This document shows positions 41,801 to 49,834 of a stretch of 49,834 nucleotides of DNA, in pieces. The DNA is from Pantoea sp. AS-PWVM4 (GTDB taxonomy: Bacteria; Pseudomonadota; Gammaproteobacteria; Enterobacterales; Enterobacteriaceae): the NCBI RefSeq assembly GCF_000468095.1, contig NZ_ASZC01000027.1, forward strand, positions 1 to 49,834. The letters are read 5' to 3'. The translations under genes were made by a program, and so were the position numbers. How positions within the stretch are numbered: the stretch's first letter is position 1; each line of letters opens with the position of its first letter. The notes beneath the pieces are model-generated. The model was not told where the DNA came from. It saw only the letters and a list, made by a program, of their open reading frames with translations, and did no database searches.

Positions 41801-44800
41801 GACAACCACGCCGTTCAACGTGACCATCAATGCCGATCTGCCAGCGGCAACCAGCTCTCTCCAGGTAACGGATGATAGCGGCAACACCCTGGTGCAGTTG
41901 GCTGATGGCGATTTTACCCATGACAGCACGCCGGTGCTGAGTGGCCTGGCGGGTGCAGGCAACCTGATCACCCTGTATGACGGCACCACCGTACTGGGCA
42001 GCGTCACTGCTGACAGTAATGGTCAGTGGGTCTTCACGCCTGGCACGCTGGTTGATGGATCGCATGCCTTCCAGGCCACCATCACGGATATCAACGGCAA
42101 CATTACCAATTCTGACACCATCACCATCACCATCGACACGGTGGCGACAGGTGCCGCGGGCGGATTGCAGCTCAGTAATGACGAAAGCGGTACTCCGGTG
42201 CCGATCGAACCGGGTAGCGCAACCAATGACAACACCCCGGTACTGAGTGGCAGTGCGGAACCCGGCAGCATCGTGACCATCCAGGACGGTGACAATTTGC
42301 TGGGCACGGCCACAGTGGATAACGACGGTAACTGGAGCTTCACGCTACCCACATTGACGGAAGGTGAGCATAGCCTGACCACCACCGTGACCGACCAGGC
42401 GGGTAACACCAGCGAACCCACCGATCCGTTTGTGTTCACCGTAGATACCACGCCGCCAGCGGTTGCTGACAACCTGCAACTGAGCAATGACACGAGCGGC
42501 ACAGCAGTACCGATCACGTCGGGTGCGACTAATGACACGACGCCGGTACTTAGCGGTACCGCCGAACCCGGCAGCACTGTCACCATTTCTGACGGCGATA
42601 CTGTGCTGGGTACCGCGATCACCGATAGCGACGGTAACTGGAGCTACACCACCCCTGCACTGGATGAGGGCGATCATAGCCTGACCACCACGGTGACCGA
42701 TACGGCGGGCAATACCGGCCTGGCTTCCAGCCCTATCGCCGTCACGGTAGACACCACCGCACCAGAAGCGGCGAGCGGCCTGCAACTCAGTAATGACCTG
42801 AGCGGGACACCGGTACCTGTTGCGGACGGCGGCGTCACCAACGACACCACACCGGTGTTAACGGGAACAGCGGAGCCGGGCAGCACCGTGACCATTTCCG
42901 ATGGCGACACCGTGCTGGGGACCGCCACCGTTGGCAGTAATGGCAACTGGAGCTTTACACCTGGCCCACTGGGCGAAGGCGATCACAGCCTGACGGCAAC
43001 GGTGACCGATGCGGCAGGGAATACCGGTCCGGCTTCAGATCCGGTCACTGTCACCATTGACACCACCGCGCCAGCCATTGCGGGTGATGTTCAACTCAGT
43101 AATAACAATGGTGGCACACCGGTGCCAGTTGCTGCTGGTGGGGCGACGAATGATACCACCCCGGTACTGAGTGGAACCGCCGATCCGGGCAGCATCATTA
43201 CCGTTTCTGACGGTAACGATGTGCTGGGCACCACCACGGTGGATAACGACGGTAACTGGAGTTTTATTACCCCCGCTCTGGGTGAGGGTGATCATAGTCT
43301 GACGGCGACCGTGACCGATCCGGCAGGCAACACCAGCCCGCCTTCTGCGGCCATTGATTTCACCGTTGACACCACCGCACCTGATGTAGCGACGGGCTTG
43401 CAACTCAGCAGCGATGTCACCGGGACATCGGTCCCCGTCACTGCCGGCACCACCAACGATACCACGCCGATATTGAGTGGTACGGCGGAGCCAGGAAGCA
43501 CGGTGACGGTGTCTGATGGCACTAACGTGCTGGGAACGGCGACCGTAGATGGCAATGGTAACTGGAGCTTTACCACCCCTGCGCTGGATGAAGGTGATCA
43601 TAGCCTGACAGCGACGGTGACCGACCCCGCGGGTAATACCAGCGATGCTTCGGACCCGCTTGCGATCACCATCGATACCACCGCACCCGATCCCGTAGAT
43701 GGTGTGCAACTCAGCAATGATTCAAGTGGTACGTCTGTGCCGGTAGCTGCGGGTGGTGCGACTAACGACACCACGCCGGTATTAAGCGGCACGGCAGAGC
43801 CAGGCAGTACCGTTACCGTGTCAGATGGTGACACAGTGCTGGGAACCACCACGGTTGACGGTGATGGTAACTGGAGCTTCACCACCCCTGTGCTGGCAGA
43901 AGGCGATCACAGTCTGACGGCCACCGTCACCGATCCGGCAGGAAACACCAGTACAGCCTCTGATCCGCTGGCGTTCTCAGTGGATACCCAACCACCGGTT
44001 GCGGCCAGTGGTCTGCAACTCAGTAATGATTCCGGTGGTACCTCCGTACCGATTGCAGCAGGGAGCAGTACCAGTGATACCACGCCGGTATTAAGTGGCA
44101 CGGCGGAGCCGGGTAGCACGGTCACGGTGTCCGATGGCACTAACGTGCTGGGAACGGCGACCGTAGATGGCGACGGAAACTGGAGCTTTACCACCCCTGC
44201 GTTGGATGAAGGTGATCATAGCCTGACAGCCATCGTGACCGATCCGGCAGGCAATGCCAGCCCAGCATCCGATCCGATCGCGGTCACCATTGATACGACT
44301 GCCCCGGCGGCAGCCGATAACTTACAACTCAGTAGCGATACCAGTGGCACGCTGGTGCCGATTACCACGGGTGCGACCAACGATACCACGCCGATATTGA
44401 GTGGTACGGCGGAGCCGGGTAGTACCGTGACAGTTTCTGATGGCGCTAACGTGTTGGGAACCGCGACTGTAGATGGTGACGGTAACTGGAGCTTTACCTC
44501 TCCGGCACTGGATGAAGGTGATCACAGCCTGACGACGACCGTAACCGATGCGGCCGGCAATACTGGCGATGCCTCCGATCCTATCCTTGTCACTGTGGAT
44601 ACCACCGCGCCCGATCCGGTAACCAATCTGACGGCAGAAAATGACAATGGCGATACGCTTAACGGTCTGACCGGTGACAGCACGCCAACCTTGAGCGGTA
44701 CGGCAGAAGCGGGCAGCATCATCACCATTTACGACAATATGGCGGTGATCGGTTCGGTACAGGCGGATGCAACCACCGGTAGCTGGAACTTCACGCCGCA

Positions 44801-47800
44801 AACCCTGACCGATGGCGATCACAATCTGATGGTCACGGAGACCGATCTGGCCGGAAATGTGAGCGCGCCGAGTAATATGGTGGCGTTGACCGTTGATACC
44901 ACGGCACCAGACGCCGCCGACTTTGTTCTCAACAACAATAATGGCAGCACCGACGTCCCAATCACCAACGGGGGGCTGACTAACGACAACTCACCGGAAC
45001 TGAGCGGTACGGCAGAGGCGAATAGCCTGATCACCATTTACGATGGCACCGATGTGATTGGCAGTGTGACCACCGATGGCAGTGGTAACTGGAGTTTCAT
45101 TACCACGCCGTTACTGGATGGCAGCCATGCGTTGAGTATCACGGTGACCGATGCCGCAGGTAACATCGGCCCATCCTCCTCTGTGGTGAATTTCGATATC
45201 GATACCGCTGCACCGGATGCTGTGACTGATCTGGTGGTCAACAACAACGAAGGCAGTACGCTGGTGCCGATCACTGAGGGTAATCTCACCAATGATGCGA
45301 CACCGGAGCTGACCGGTACGGCGGAGGCGGGCAGCATCGTCAATGTCTACGATGGCACGACGTTGTTGGGCTCAACATCCGTTGGTGCGGACGGCACATG
45401 GAGCTATATCACCCCAGAACTGGACCAGGGCGCACATAGCCTGAGCGTCACGGTCAGCGACGCTGCCGGAAACACCAGTGCTAACTCTGACACCATAGAT
45501 TTCACCGTGGACAGCGAAGCGCCCGATCCGGCGGATAATCTGCAACTCACCAATGACGCGACCGATACACCGATTGCGGCAGGCGGAGCGACTAACGACA
45601 ACACCCCGGTGTTGAGTGGCACGGCTGAAGCCAACAGCATTGTGACGGTTTCAGATGGCAGCAATGTGCTGGGGACCGCCCTGACCGATATCGATGGCAA
45701 CTGGACGTTCACCACGCCAACGCTGACAGACGGCGATCACAGCCTGACCGTGACGGTCACCGACACGGCAGGTAATGTCAGCACCGCGTCCGATCCGCTG
45801 GCGGTAACCATTGATACGCAGCCTCCAGTGGCTGCCAGCAACCTGCAACTCAGTTCTGATGCCAGCGGTTCGTTGGTACCGATCACGTCGGGGGCGACCA
45901 ACGATACGACTCCGGTGTTGAGCGGTACCGCTGAACCGGGCAGCACGGTCACGGTGGCGGAAGGCAGTAACGTGCTGGGGACGGCGACGGTCGATGGCGA
46001 TGGCAACTGGAGTTTCACTTCACCGGTATTGAGTGAAGGCGCGCACAGTCTGACCACCACCGTCACCGATGCTGCCGGAAACACCGGACCTGCCTCACCG
46101 GCAGTCGCCATCACCATCGATACCGCAGCCCCGGATCCCGTGGCCGATTTGGTGGTCAACAATAACGAAGGCAGTACCCTCGTTCCGATTGCTGATGGTG
46201 GCTTCACGAATGACCCTACTCCGGAACTCACCGGTAGCTCTGATGCGGGCAACATCATTAATGTCTATGACGGCACGACGTTGCTTGGCTCAACGGTGGT
46301 CGGCACCGATGGAACCTGGACCTTTACCACTGGTGCACTGGATCAAGGCGAACACAATCTCAGTGTCACCGTCACTGACCCGGCGGGTAACACCAGCGCA
46401 AACTCTGCTGTTATCGGCTTCACCATTGACAGCGAAGCACCTGACGCAGCGGATAATCTCCTGCTGACCAATGACCAGACCGATACCGAGATTGCCGCTG
46501 GCGGCGCGACTAACGACAACACCCCGGTGTTGAGCGGTACCGCAGAAGCGAACAGTATCGTGACGGTTTCGGATGGCAGCAACGTGCTGGGAACCGCGCT
46601 GGTGGATGCCGATGGCAACTGGAGCTTCACCACCCCAACGCTGACCGATGGTGAGCATAGTCTGACCGTCACCGTGACGGACAGCGCTGGAAACGTCAGT
46701 GATGTGAGCGATCCGCTGACGGTGACCGTTGATACTGTTGTCCCGACCATCGCCGAACTTACCCTGAGCAACGATATTGGTGGCGGTTCTGTGGCGATCC
46801 CGGATGGCGGGTTAACCAATGACAACACCCCGGTTCTCAGTGGTTCAGGTGAAGAAGGGGATATCATCACCATCTCCGATGAGAACGGCGTGCTTGGCTC
46901 GCTGGTAGTTGATAACACGGGAACCTGGAGTTACACCACCAGCGTATTGGCTGATGGTTCTCATACCCTGAGCGTGACCGCGACAGATGCCGCCGGCAAC
47001 GTCAGTGCACCTGCGACCATCAGCGTACAGGTCGATGCAACCGCGCCAGACGTGGCAACCGGTATCACGCTCAGTAATGATAACGGTACCACGGCGGTGG
47101 GTATTCCGAACAACGGCACGACCAATGACAGCACACCGCTGCTGTCAGGAAGTGCTGAGGCAGGTAGTGTCGTCACCATCAGTGACGGCAGCACCGTCAT
47201 TGGCAGTGCAACTGTCGATAACAACGGTCAGTGGAGCTTCAGTGTACCGACGCTAACCGGAACATCGCACAGCCTGAGTGTCACCGTCACCGATGCGGCT
47301 GGCAACACCAGTGACGCGTCAACGCCCATCAACTTCACGCTGGACACCAGTGCGCCAATTGCCACCAGTATTGTGGTCAGCAATGACGACGGAACAACGC
47401 CTGTTCCACTGGCTGATGGCGACACCACCAATGACAACACACCGTTGCTGACGGGGACGGCGGAAGAGAACAGCATTATCACCATCTATGATGGCAGCGT
47501 AGTGATTGGTTCAACCACCGCAGATGCGGATGGCAACTGGAGCTTCAGTACACCAACCCTGATTGATGGCTCGCATACCCTGAGCGCCACCGTCACCGAT
47601 GTGAACGGCAACGTCAGCACTGCCTCTACCACCTTTACGGTAGCGGTAGATGCCACTGCACCGGAACCGGTTGGCGATCTGGTACTGCAAAATAACGACA
47701 GCACGCCGTCCGTGGTGATTCCTGATGGCGGTGCCACCAACGATAACACCCCTGAGCTGGTGGGTACCGCTGAACCGGACAGCATTATCTCGGTTTATGA

Positions 47801-49834
47801 CGGAACAACGTTGCTGGGTACCACCACGACAGACGGTGATGGTAACTGGAACTACACCACGCCAACCCTCTCGAACGCCACGCATACGTTGAATGTTACC
47901 GTCACTGACGAGGCAGGAAACGTGAGTTCGACCACCTCGGTCACCGTGACGGTCAATACGGTAACTCCTGATCCGGTTACCAACTTTGCTATCTACGACA
48001 ACGACGGTACTACGCCGTTCGTGGTCGCTAATGGCGGTTCGACCAACGACGAGACGCCGGTATTGCGTGGTAATGCCACCGCAGGCACCACGGTGAATAT
48101 CTATCAGGATGATGTGTTAATTGGCAGCACGACGGTAGGGGATAACGGTGCATGGCGCTTTGAAACCAGCGCGTTAACTGATGGTCCCTATACCTTTAAT
48201 GTCTCGGTAACTGATGCGGCGGGTAACACCAGTGCCTTGTCGGCTGACTACACCGTTACTATCGACACCGTTGCACCGGATGCCATAAACGATTTTGTGG
48301 TGACGGATGATGCCGGTGGACAGACCGGTGAGCTGGCAAACGGTGATACCACCGATGACAGCACCCCGACGCTGAGCGGCAGTGCAACGACTGGCGATGT
48401 GATTTCGATCTACGATGGCAATACGTTGTTGGGCACCGTCACCGCAACCGCAGGGGCATGGAGCTTTACGCCAGCGGCATTGAGTAATGGTTCCCATAGC
48501 TTCACGGTCACCGTGACTGATCCGGCAGGAAACGTCAGCGCGGCGTCCTCACCTGCTTTTGACGTTACCATCAACGCCGGAATGCCGCCGGCCACCAGTA
48601 CCCTGGAGATCACCGACGATAGCGGTAGCACCCTGGTGTCGTTGTCTGATGGTGCGGATACCAAAGACAGCACGCCTGTGCTGAGCGGTCTGGCTGCCGA
48701 GGATGATGTGATCACCATCCACGATGGCGCGACGGTGCTGGGTTCTGTTCTGGTTGACGCCAGTGGACAGTGGACCTTTACCCCTAGTCCGGCGTTAGCC
48801 GATGGTGACCATGCACTTTTCATCACAACGGTGGATGGTCTTGGCAATCCAGGTGCAACGTCGAGCACCATCAATATCACCGTCGATACCACGGCACCTG
48901 ATGCAGTGGATGATCTGGTGGTCAGTAAGGACACCGGTGGTACGGTGGTGGAGATTGCCGACGGTTCCTCAACCAACGACAGCACGCCATTGCTGACTGG
49001 CACGTCTGAAGCCAATGCGGTGATCACCATTTATGATGGTGCCAATGTGGTGGGATCGACCACGGCAAATGCGTCGGGCGTCTGGAGTTATAACACGCCG
49101 ACCCTGAGCAACGGTTCCCACACGCTGAGTGTCACGGCGACCGATGCGGCCGGTAATACCAGCGCCAACTCGGCGGCAGTGACCTTTACGGTTGATACGC
49201 ACGCACCGGATGTCGCGACGCTGGTGGTGACCAACGACACCACTAACACCGTGATTGCTAACGGCGCATCCACCAACGACAGCACACCAACCCTCAGCGG
49301 TACGGCGGAAGCGAACAGCACCATCACTATCTATGACGGCAGCACGGTGCTGGGAACGGCCATCACCACTGCGGGCGGCACCTGGAGCTTCACTACCGCA
49401 ACACTGCCGGAAGGTAGCCATGTATTTACCGTCAGGGCAACGGATGCGGCAGGTAACGTCAGTGTGGCATCCAGCTCGGCAACCGTGGTGATTGATGTCA
49501 CGGCTCCGGCGGCAGTAACGCTGGCGGCCAGTAACAACAACGGCAGCACGCCGGTGGCGATTGCCAATAACGGCACCACCAACGACAACACCCCGGCGCT
49601 CAGCGGTACGGCGGAGGCGGGTGCGAAGGTCAGCATCTACGACGGCGCGACCCTGCTGGGTACGGTGACGGCAGGCAGCAACGGGGCGTGGAGCTTCACC
49701 ACCAGCACCCTGGCCGATGGTCCGCATACCCTGAACGTCACGGCGACCGATGCGGCGGGCAACGTCAGCCCGAACGCTTCCGTCACCCTGACGGTGGATA
49801 CGGCGGCCCCGGCGGCGTCAACGCTGACCATCAC
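38829..49834 (+). CDS. Giant BapA/LapA-like repeat adhesin (partial, open at the window end)
   Basis: The frame starts at ATG 38829 and stays open for 11,006 bases (3,668 codons) to the edge, so the C-terminus and stop are missing. Residues 1 to about 110 form a BapA-type N-terminal domain (LVKLNLNQSDIKSYTRNGND, then DLVLQDDKGALWWVENPGGD). A hydrophobic Gly/Ala stretch near 113-131 and a Gly/Asn linker with three NPGGGGT units (about 132-178) follow. Then come 34 Ig-like repeats of about 102 residues, each with a (G/N)xWSFTTPxL core and TVTDxAGNxS. DxDGNW motifs recur and could bind calcium. There is no Sec signal, as expected for type I secretion with a C-terminal signal. Such proteins mediate surface attachment and biofilm. 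Neither transporter nor protease genes are in view. Confidence 0.9.
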   Translation, partial: MNNISVTPKGGTIASLTNGSEVTLTTPSLVKLNLNQSDIKSYTRNGNDLVITTKSGEHLVIHNFYGPNGESDLVLQDDKGALWWVENPGGDGFQYVSIDSTDGLLAANTTHDNAIAAFGMGGALLAGLGAMFAGTTGSGGSEGGSNNAGGGDNGGGGTNPGGGGTNPGGGGTNPGGGGDTTAPGTASNLVLTDNAGAIQGAITSGTNTDDNTPTLSGTAEAGSIVSIYDGSTLLGTVVVGADGSWSFTTPTLADGSHSITTTVTDAAGNTSAASDPINFVVDTVAPVAASALVVTDDVGGSQGPLTSGATTDDNTPTLSGQAEANSIIKIYDGQTLLGSAVADANGSWSFTTPALSNGSHSLTVTVTDAAGNVSPATPAFDVNIAAGFPPATTSLQVTDDSGNTLVQLLDGSSTRDTTPVLTGLATANALITLYDGNTLLGSVVAGTDGQWVFTPGTLADGTHTFHATITDANGNVTDSNTIHIIIDTVAPEAAGDLQLGNNEGSTVIPVPAGGSTNDTTPVLTGTAEPGSTVTISDGTTVLGTVVVGNDGNWSFTTPALGEGQHSLTTTVSDPAGNTSPASDPINFIVDTTPPAAASGLTVTDNVGDSQGPITSGVSTDDNTPTLSGQAEPNSVISVYDGTTLLGQTTTDVNGNWSFTTPALTNGSHSLTVTVTDSAGNVSPATPAFDAVVAADLPPATSSLQVTDDSGNTLVQLANGANTQDSTPVLSGLAGANTLITLYDGTTLLGSVVAGSNGQWSFTPTTLDDGPHSFHATITDVNSNVTDSITINIVIDTQAPAAAGDLQLGDNNGSAVVPIAAGGATNDSSPQLSGTAEPGSTVTISDGNTVLGTATVGSDGSWSFTTPVLSDGNHSLTTTVSDAAGNTSPASDPISFTVDTVPPAAASGLTVTDDVGDSQGPLTSGGFSDDSTPTLSGQAEANTVVSVYDGDTLLGTVTVGSDGNWSFTPDALTNGNHSLTVTVTDAAGNVSPTTTPFNVTINADLPAATSSLQVTDDSGNTLVQLADGDFTHDSTPVLSGLAGAGNLITLYDGTTVLGSVTADSNGQWVFTPGTLVDGSHAFQATITDINGNITNSDTITITIDTVATGAAGGLQLSNDESGTPVPIEPGSATNDNTPVLSGSAEPGSIVTIQDGDNLLGTATVDNDGNWSFTLPTLTEGEHSLTTTVTDQAGNTSEPTDPFVFTVDTTPPAVADNLQLSNDTSGTAVPITSGATNDTTPVLSGTAEPGSTVTISDGDTVLGTAITDSDGNWSYTTPALDEGDHSLTTTVTDTAGNTGLASSPIAVTVDTTAPEAASGLQLSNDLSGTPVPVADGGVTNDTTPVLTGTAEPGSTVTISDGDTVLGTATVGSNGNWSFTPGPLGEGDHSLTATVTDAAGNTGPASDPVTVTIDTTAPAIAGDVQLSNNNGGTPVPVAAGGATNDTTPVLSGTADPGSIITVSDGNDVLGTTTVDNDGNWSFITPALGEGDHSLTATVTDPAGNTSPPSAAIDFTVDTTAPDVATGLQLSSDVTGTSVPVTAGTTNDTTPILSGTAEPGSTVTVSDGTNVLGTATVDGNGNWSFTTPALDEGDHSLTATVTDPAGNTSDASDPLAITIDTTAPDPVDGVQLSNDSSGTSVPVAAGGATNDTTPVLSGTAEPGSTVTVSDGDTVLGTTTVDGDGNWSFTTPVLAEGDHSLTATVTDPAGNTSTASDPLAFSVDTQPPVAASGLQLSNDSGGTSVPIAAGSSTSDTTPVLSGTAEPGSTVTVSDGTNVLGTATVDGDGNWSFTTPALDEGDHSLTAIVTDPAGNASPASDPIAVTIDTTAPAAADNLQLSSDTSGTLVPITTGATNDTTPILSGTAEPGSTVTVSDGANVLGTATVDGDGNWSFTSPALDEGDHSLTTTVTDAAGNTGDASDPILVTVDTTAPDPVTNLTAENDNGDTLNGLTGDSTPTLSGTAEAGSIITIYDNMAVIGSVQADATTGSWNFTPQTLTDGDHNLMVTETDLAGNVSAPSNMVALTVDTTAPDAADFVLNNNNGSTDVPITNGGLTNDNSPELSGTAEANSLITIYDGTDVIGSVTTDGSGNWSFITTPLLDGSHALSITVTDAAGNIGPSSSVVNFDIDTAAPDAVTDLVVNNNEGSTLVPITEGNLTNDATPELTGTAEAGSIVNVYDGTTLLGSTSVGADGTWSYITPELDQGAHSLSVTVSDAAGNTSANSDTIDFTVDSEAPDPADNLQLTNDATDTPIAAGGATNDNTPVLSGTAEANSIVTVSDGSNVLGTALTDIDGNWTFTTPTLTDGDHSLTVTVTDTAGNVSTASDPLAVTIDTQPPVAASNLQLSSDASGSLVPITSGATNDTTPVLSGTAEPGSTVTVAEGSNVLGTATVDGDGNWSFTSPVLSEGAHSLTTTVTDAAGNTGPASPAVAITIDTAAPDPVADLVVNNNEGSTLVPIADGGFTNDPTPELTGSSDAGNIINVYDGTTLLGSTVVGTDGTWTFTTGALDQGEHNLSVTVTDPAGNTSANSAVIGFTIDSEAPDAADNLLLTNDQTDTEIAAGGATNDNTPVLSGTAEANSIVTVSDGSNVLGTALVDADGNWSFTTPTLTDGEHSLTVTVTDSAGNVSDVSDPLTVTVDTVVPTIAELTLSNDIGGGSVAIPDGGLTNDNTPVLSGSGEEGDIITISDENGVLGSLVVDNTGTWSYTTSVLADGSHTLSVTATDAAGNVSAPATISVQVDATAPDVATGITLSNDNGTTAVGIPNNGTTNDSTPLLSGSAEAGSVVTISDGSTVIGSATVDNNGQWSFSVPTLTGTSHSLSVTVTDAAGNTSDASTPINFTLDTSAPIATSIVVSNDDGTTPVPLADGDTTNDNTPLLTGTAEENSIITIYDGSVVIGSTTADADGNWSFSTPTLIDGSHTLSATVTDVNGNVSTASTTFTVAVDATAPEPVGDLVLQNNDSTPSVVIPDGGATNDNTPELVGTAEPDSIISVYDGTTLLGTTTTDGDGNWNYTTPTLSNATHTLNVTVTDEAGNVSSTTSVTVTVNTVTPDPVTNFAIYDNDGTTPFVVANGGSTNDETPVLRGNATAGTTVNIYQDDVLIGSTTVGDNGAWRFETSALTDGPYTFNVSVTDAAGNTSALSADYTVTIDTVAPDAINDFVVTDDAGGQTGELANGDTTDDSTPTLSGSATTGDVISIYDGNTLLGTVTATAGAWSFTPAALSNGSHSFTVTVTDPAGNVSAASSPAFDVTINAGMPPATSTLEITDDSGSTLVSLSDGADTKDSTPVLSGLAAEDDVITIHDGATVLGSVLVDASGQWTFTPSPALADGDHALFITTVDGLGNPGATSSTINITVDTTAPDAVDDLVVSKDTGGTVVEIADGSSTNDSTPLLTGTSEANAVITIYDGANVVGSTTANASGVWSYNTPTLSNGSHTLSVTATDAAGNTSANSAAVTFTVDTHAPDVATLVVTNDTTNTVIANGASTNDSTPTLSGTAEANSTITIYDGSTVLGTAITTAGGTWSFTTATLPEGSHVFTVRATDAAGNVSVASSSATVVIDVTAPAAVTLAASNNNGSTPVAIANNGTTNDNTPALSGTAEAGAKVSIYDGATLLGTVTAGSNGAWSFTTSTLADGPHTLNVTATDAAGNVSPNASVTLTVDTAAPAASTLTI
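39660..42431 (+). repeat. Three copies of a 924-base three-domain superrepeat
   Basis: Within the adhesin, Ig-like repeats 2-10 fall into types A, B and C in order A-B-C, three times. Marking each repeat by its core Trp codon, A is at 39870, 40794 and 41718; B at 40179, 41103 and 42027; C at 40485, 41409 and 42333. Every interval is exactly 924 bases (308 codons). Type A has TDDVG-SQGPLTSG and SPATPAF, type B has SLQVTDDSGNTLVQL and LITLYDG, type C has DLQLG-N and EPGSTVTISDG. Outer limits are approximate. Confidence 0.85.
45210..46725 (+). repeat. Second duplication in the adhesin array, 918-base displacement
   Basis: Repeat 20 (core Trp 45399) resembles repeat 23 (46317), and repeat 21 (45702) resembles repeat 24 (46620); both displacements are 918 bases. 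Shared words include DLVVNNNEGSTLVPI, NVYDGTTLLGS and AGGATNDNTPVLSGTAEANS. It is a block duplication separate from the 924-base units. Limits are approximate. Confidence 0.7.

Noticed and set aside
39020..49834. Many long minus-strand ORFs (Val/Ser/Pro-rich) antisense to the adhesin
   Set aside because: They repeat with the same period as the sense repeats and exist because the repeat codons lack antisense stops. The sense frame has the domain structure, so these are shadows.
1..49834. tRNA, rRNA or CRISPR loci
   Set aside because: I looked for tRNA-like acceptor and T-loop patterns, rRNA and regularly spaced short repeats; the only regular repeats are the REP pairs and the adhesin's coding repeats.

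Overview
The window reads as chromosomal DNA from a member of the Enterobacterales, most likely Erwiniaceae close to Pantoea. The basis is close protein similarity to Escherichia coli across a long syntenic block (speC, mltC-yggX-mutY, trmB-yggL-yggN, hemW-rdgB-yggT-yggS-yggR, ruvX-yqgE-gshB-rsmE-endA-sprT, galP, metK, speA), plus a family of REP/BIME palindromes with the core GCGGCGCGATTTATCGCGC scattered between genes. Genus assignment is inference; the core gene order is seen directly. No rRNA, tRNA or CRISPR array was found.

Layout. Bases 1-2450 are a small accessory patch: the last 43 codons of an IS110-family transposase, a REP unit, an acuI-type acrylyl-CoA reductase, and a solitary Rpn-type PD-(D/E)XK nuclease gene followed by a REP pair. 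Bases 2464-10045 form a catabolic locus around an IclR-family regulator. One arm holds a solute-binding protein, two permeases, an ABC ATPase and a flavin amine/amino-acid oxidase; the other holds the regulator, a short-chain dehydrogenase and a second flavin oxidase. A near-perfect 23-bp palindrome sits just upstream of the regulator. Together they look like uptake and oxidative breakdown of an amino acid or amine whose identity is unknown.

Bases 10046-17432 carry speC behind a ~490-base structured leader with two candidate leader peptides, then mutY-yggX-mltC and trmB-yggL-yggN in E. coli order. nupG is absent from its usual place. Bases 17449-22944 are an inserted sugar module: transketolase, then EIIA, EIIB and EIIC of an ascorbate/SgaT-type PTS, divergent from a GntR/UTRA regulator. 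Bases 22996-34343 are the conserved hemW-to-metK block (yggU missing), with good intrinsic terminators and a CRP/GalR-type control region in front of galP. Bases 34344-37163 hold a metK-speA spacer with small ORFs and then speA, which ends in a strong terminator with no speB behind it.

After a ~670-base AT-rich gap, bases 37831-49834 are a different kind of DNA: an EAL-domain (cyclic-di-GMP) protein, a small overlapping ORF, and a giant BapA/LapA-like adhesin that stays open for 11,006 bases and runs off the window. Its visible part has a BapA-type N-terminal domain, a Gly/Asn-rich linker and 34 tandem Ig-like repeats. The first repeats are organised in an exact 924-base three-domain higher-order unit present three times. 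This adhesin plus its c-di-GMP neighbour is the most striking system in the window.
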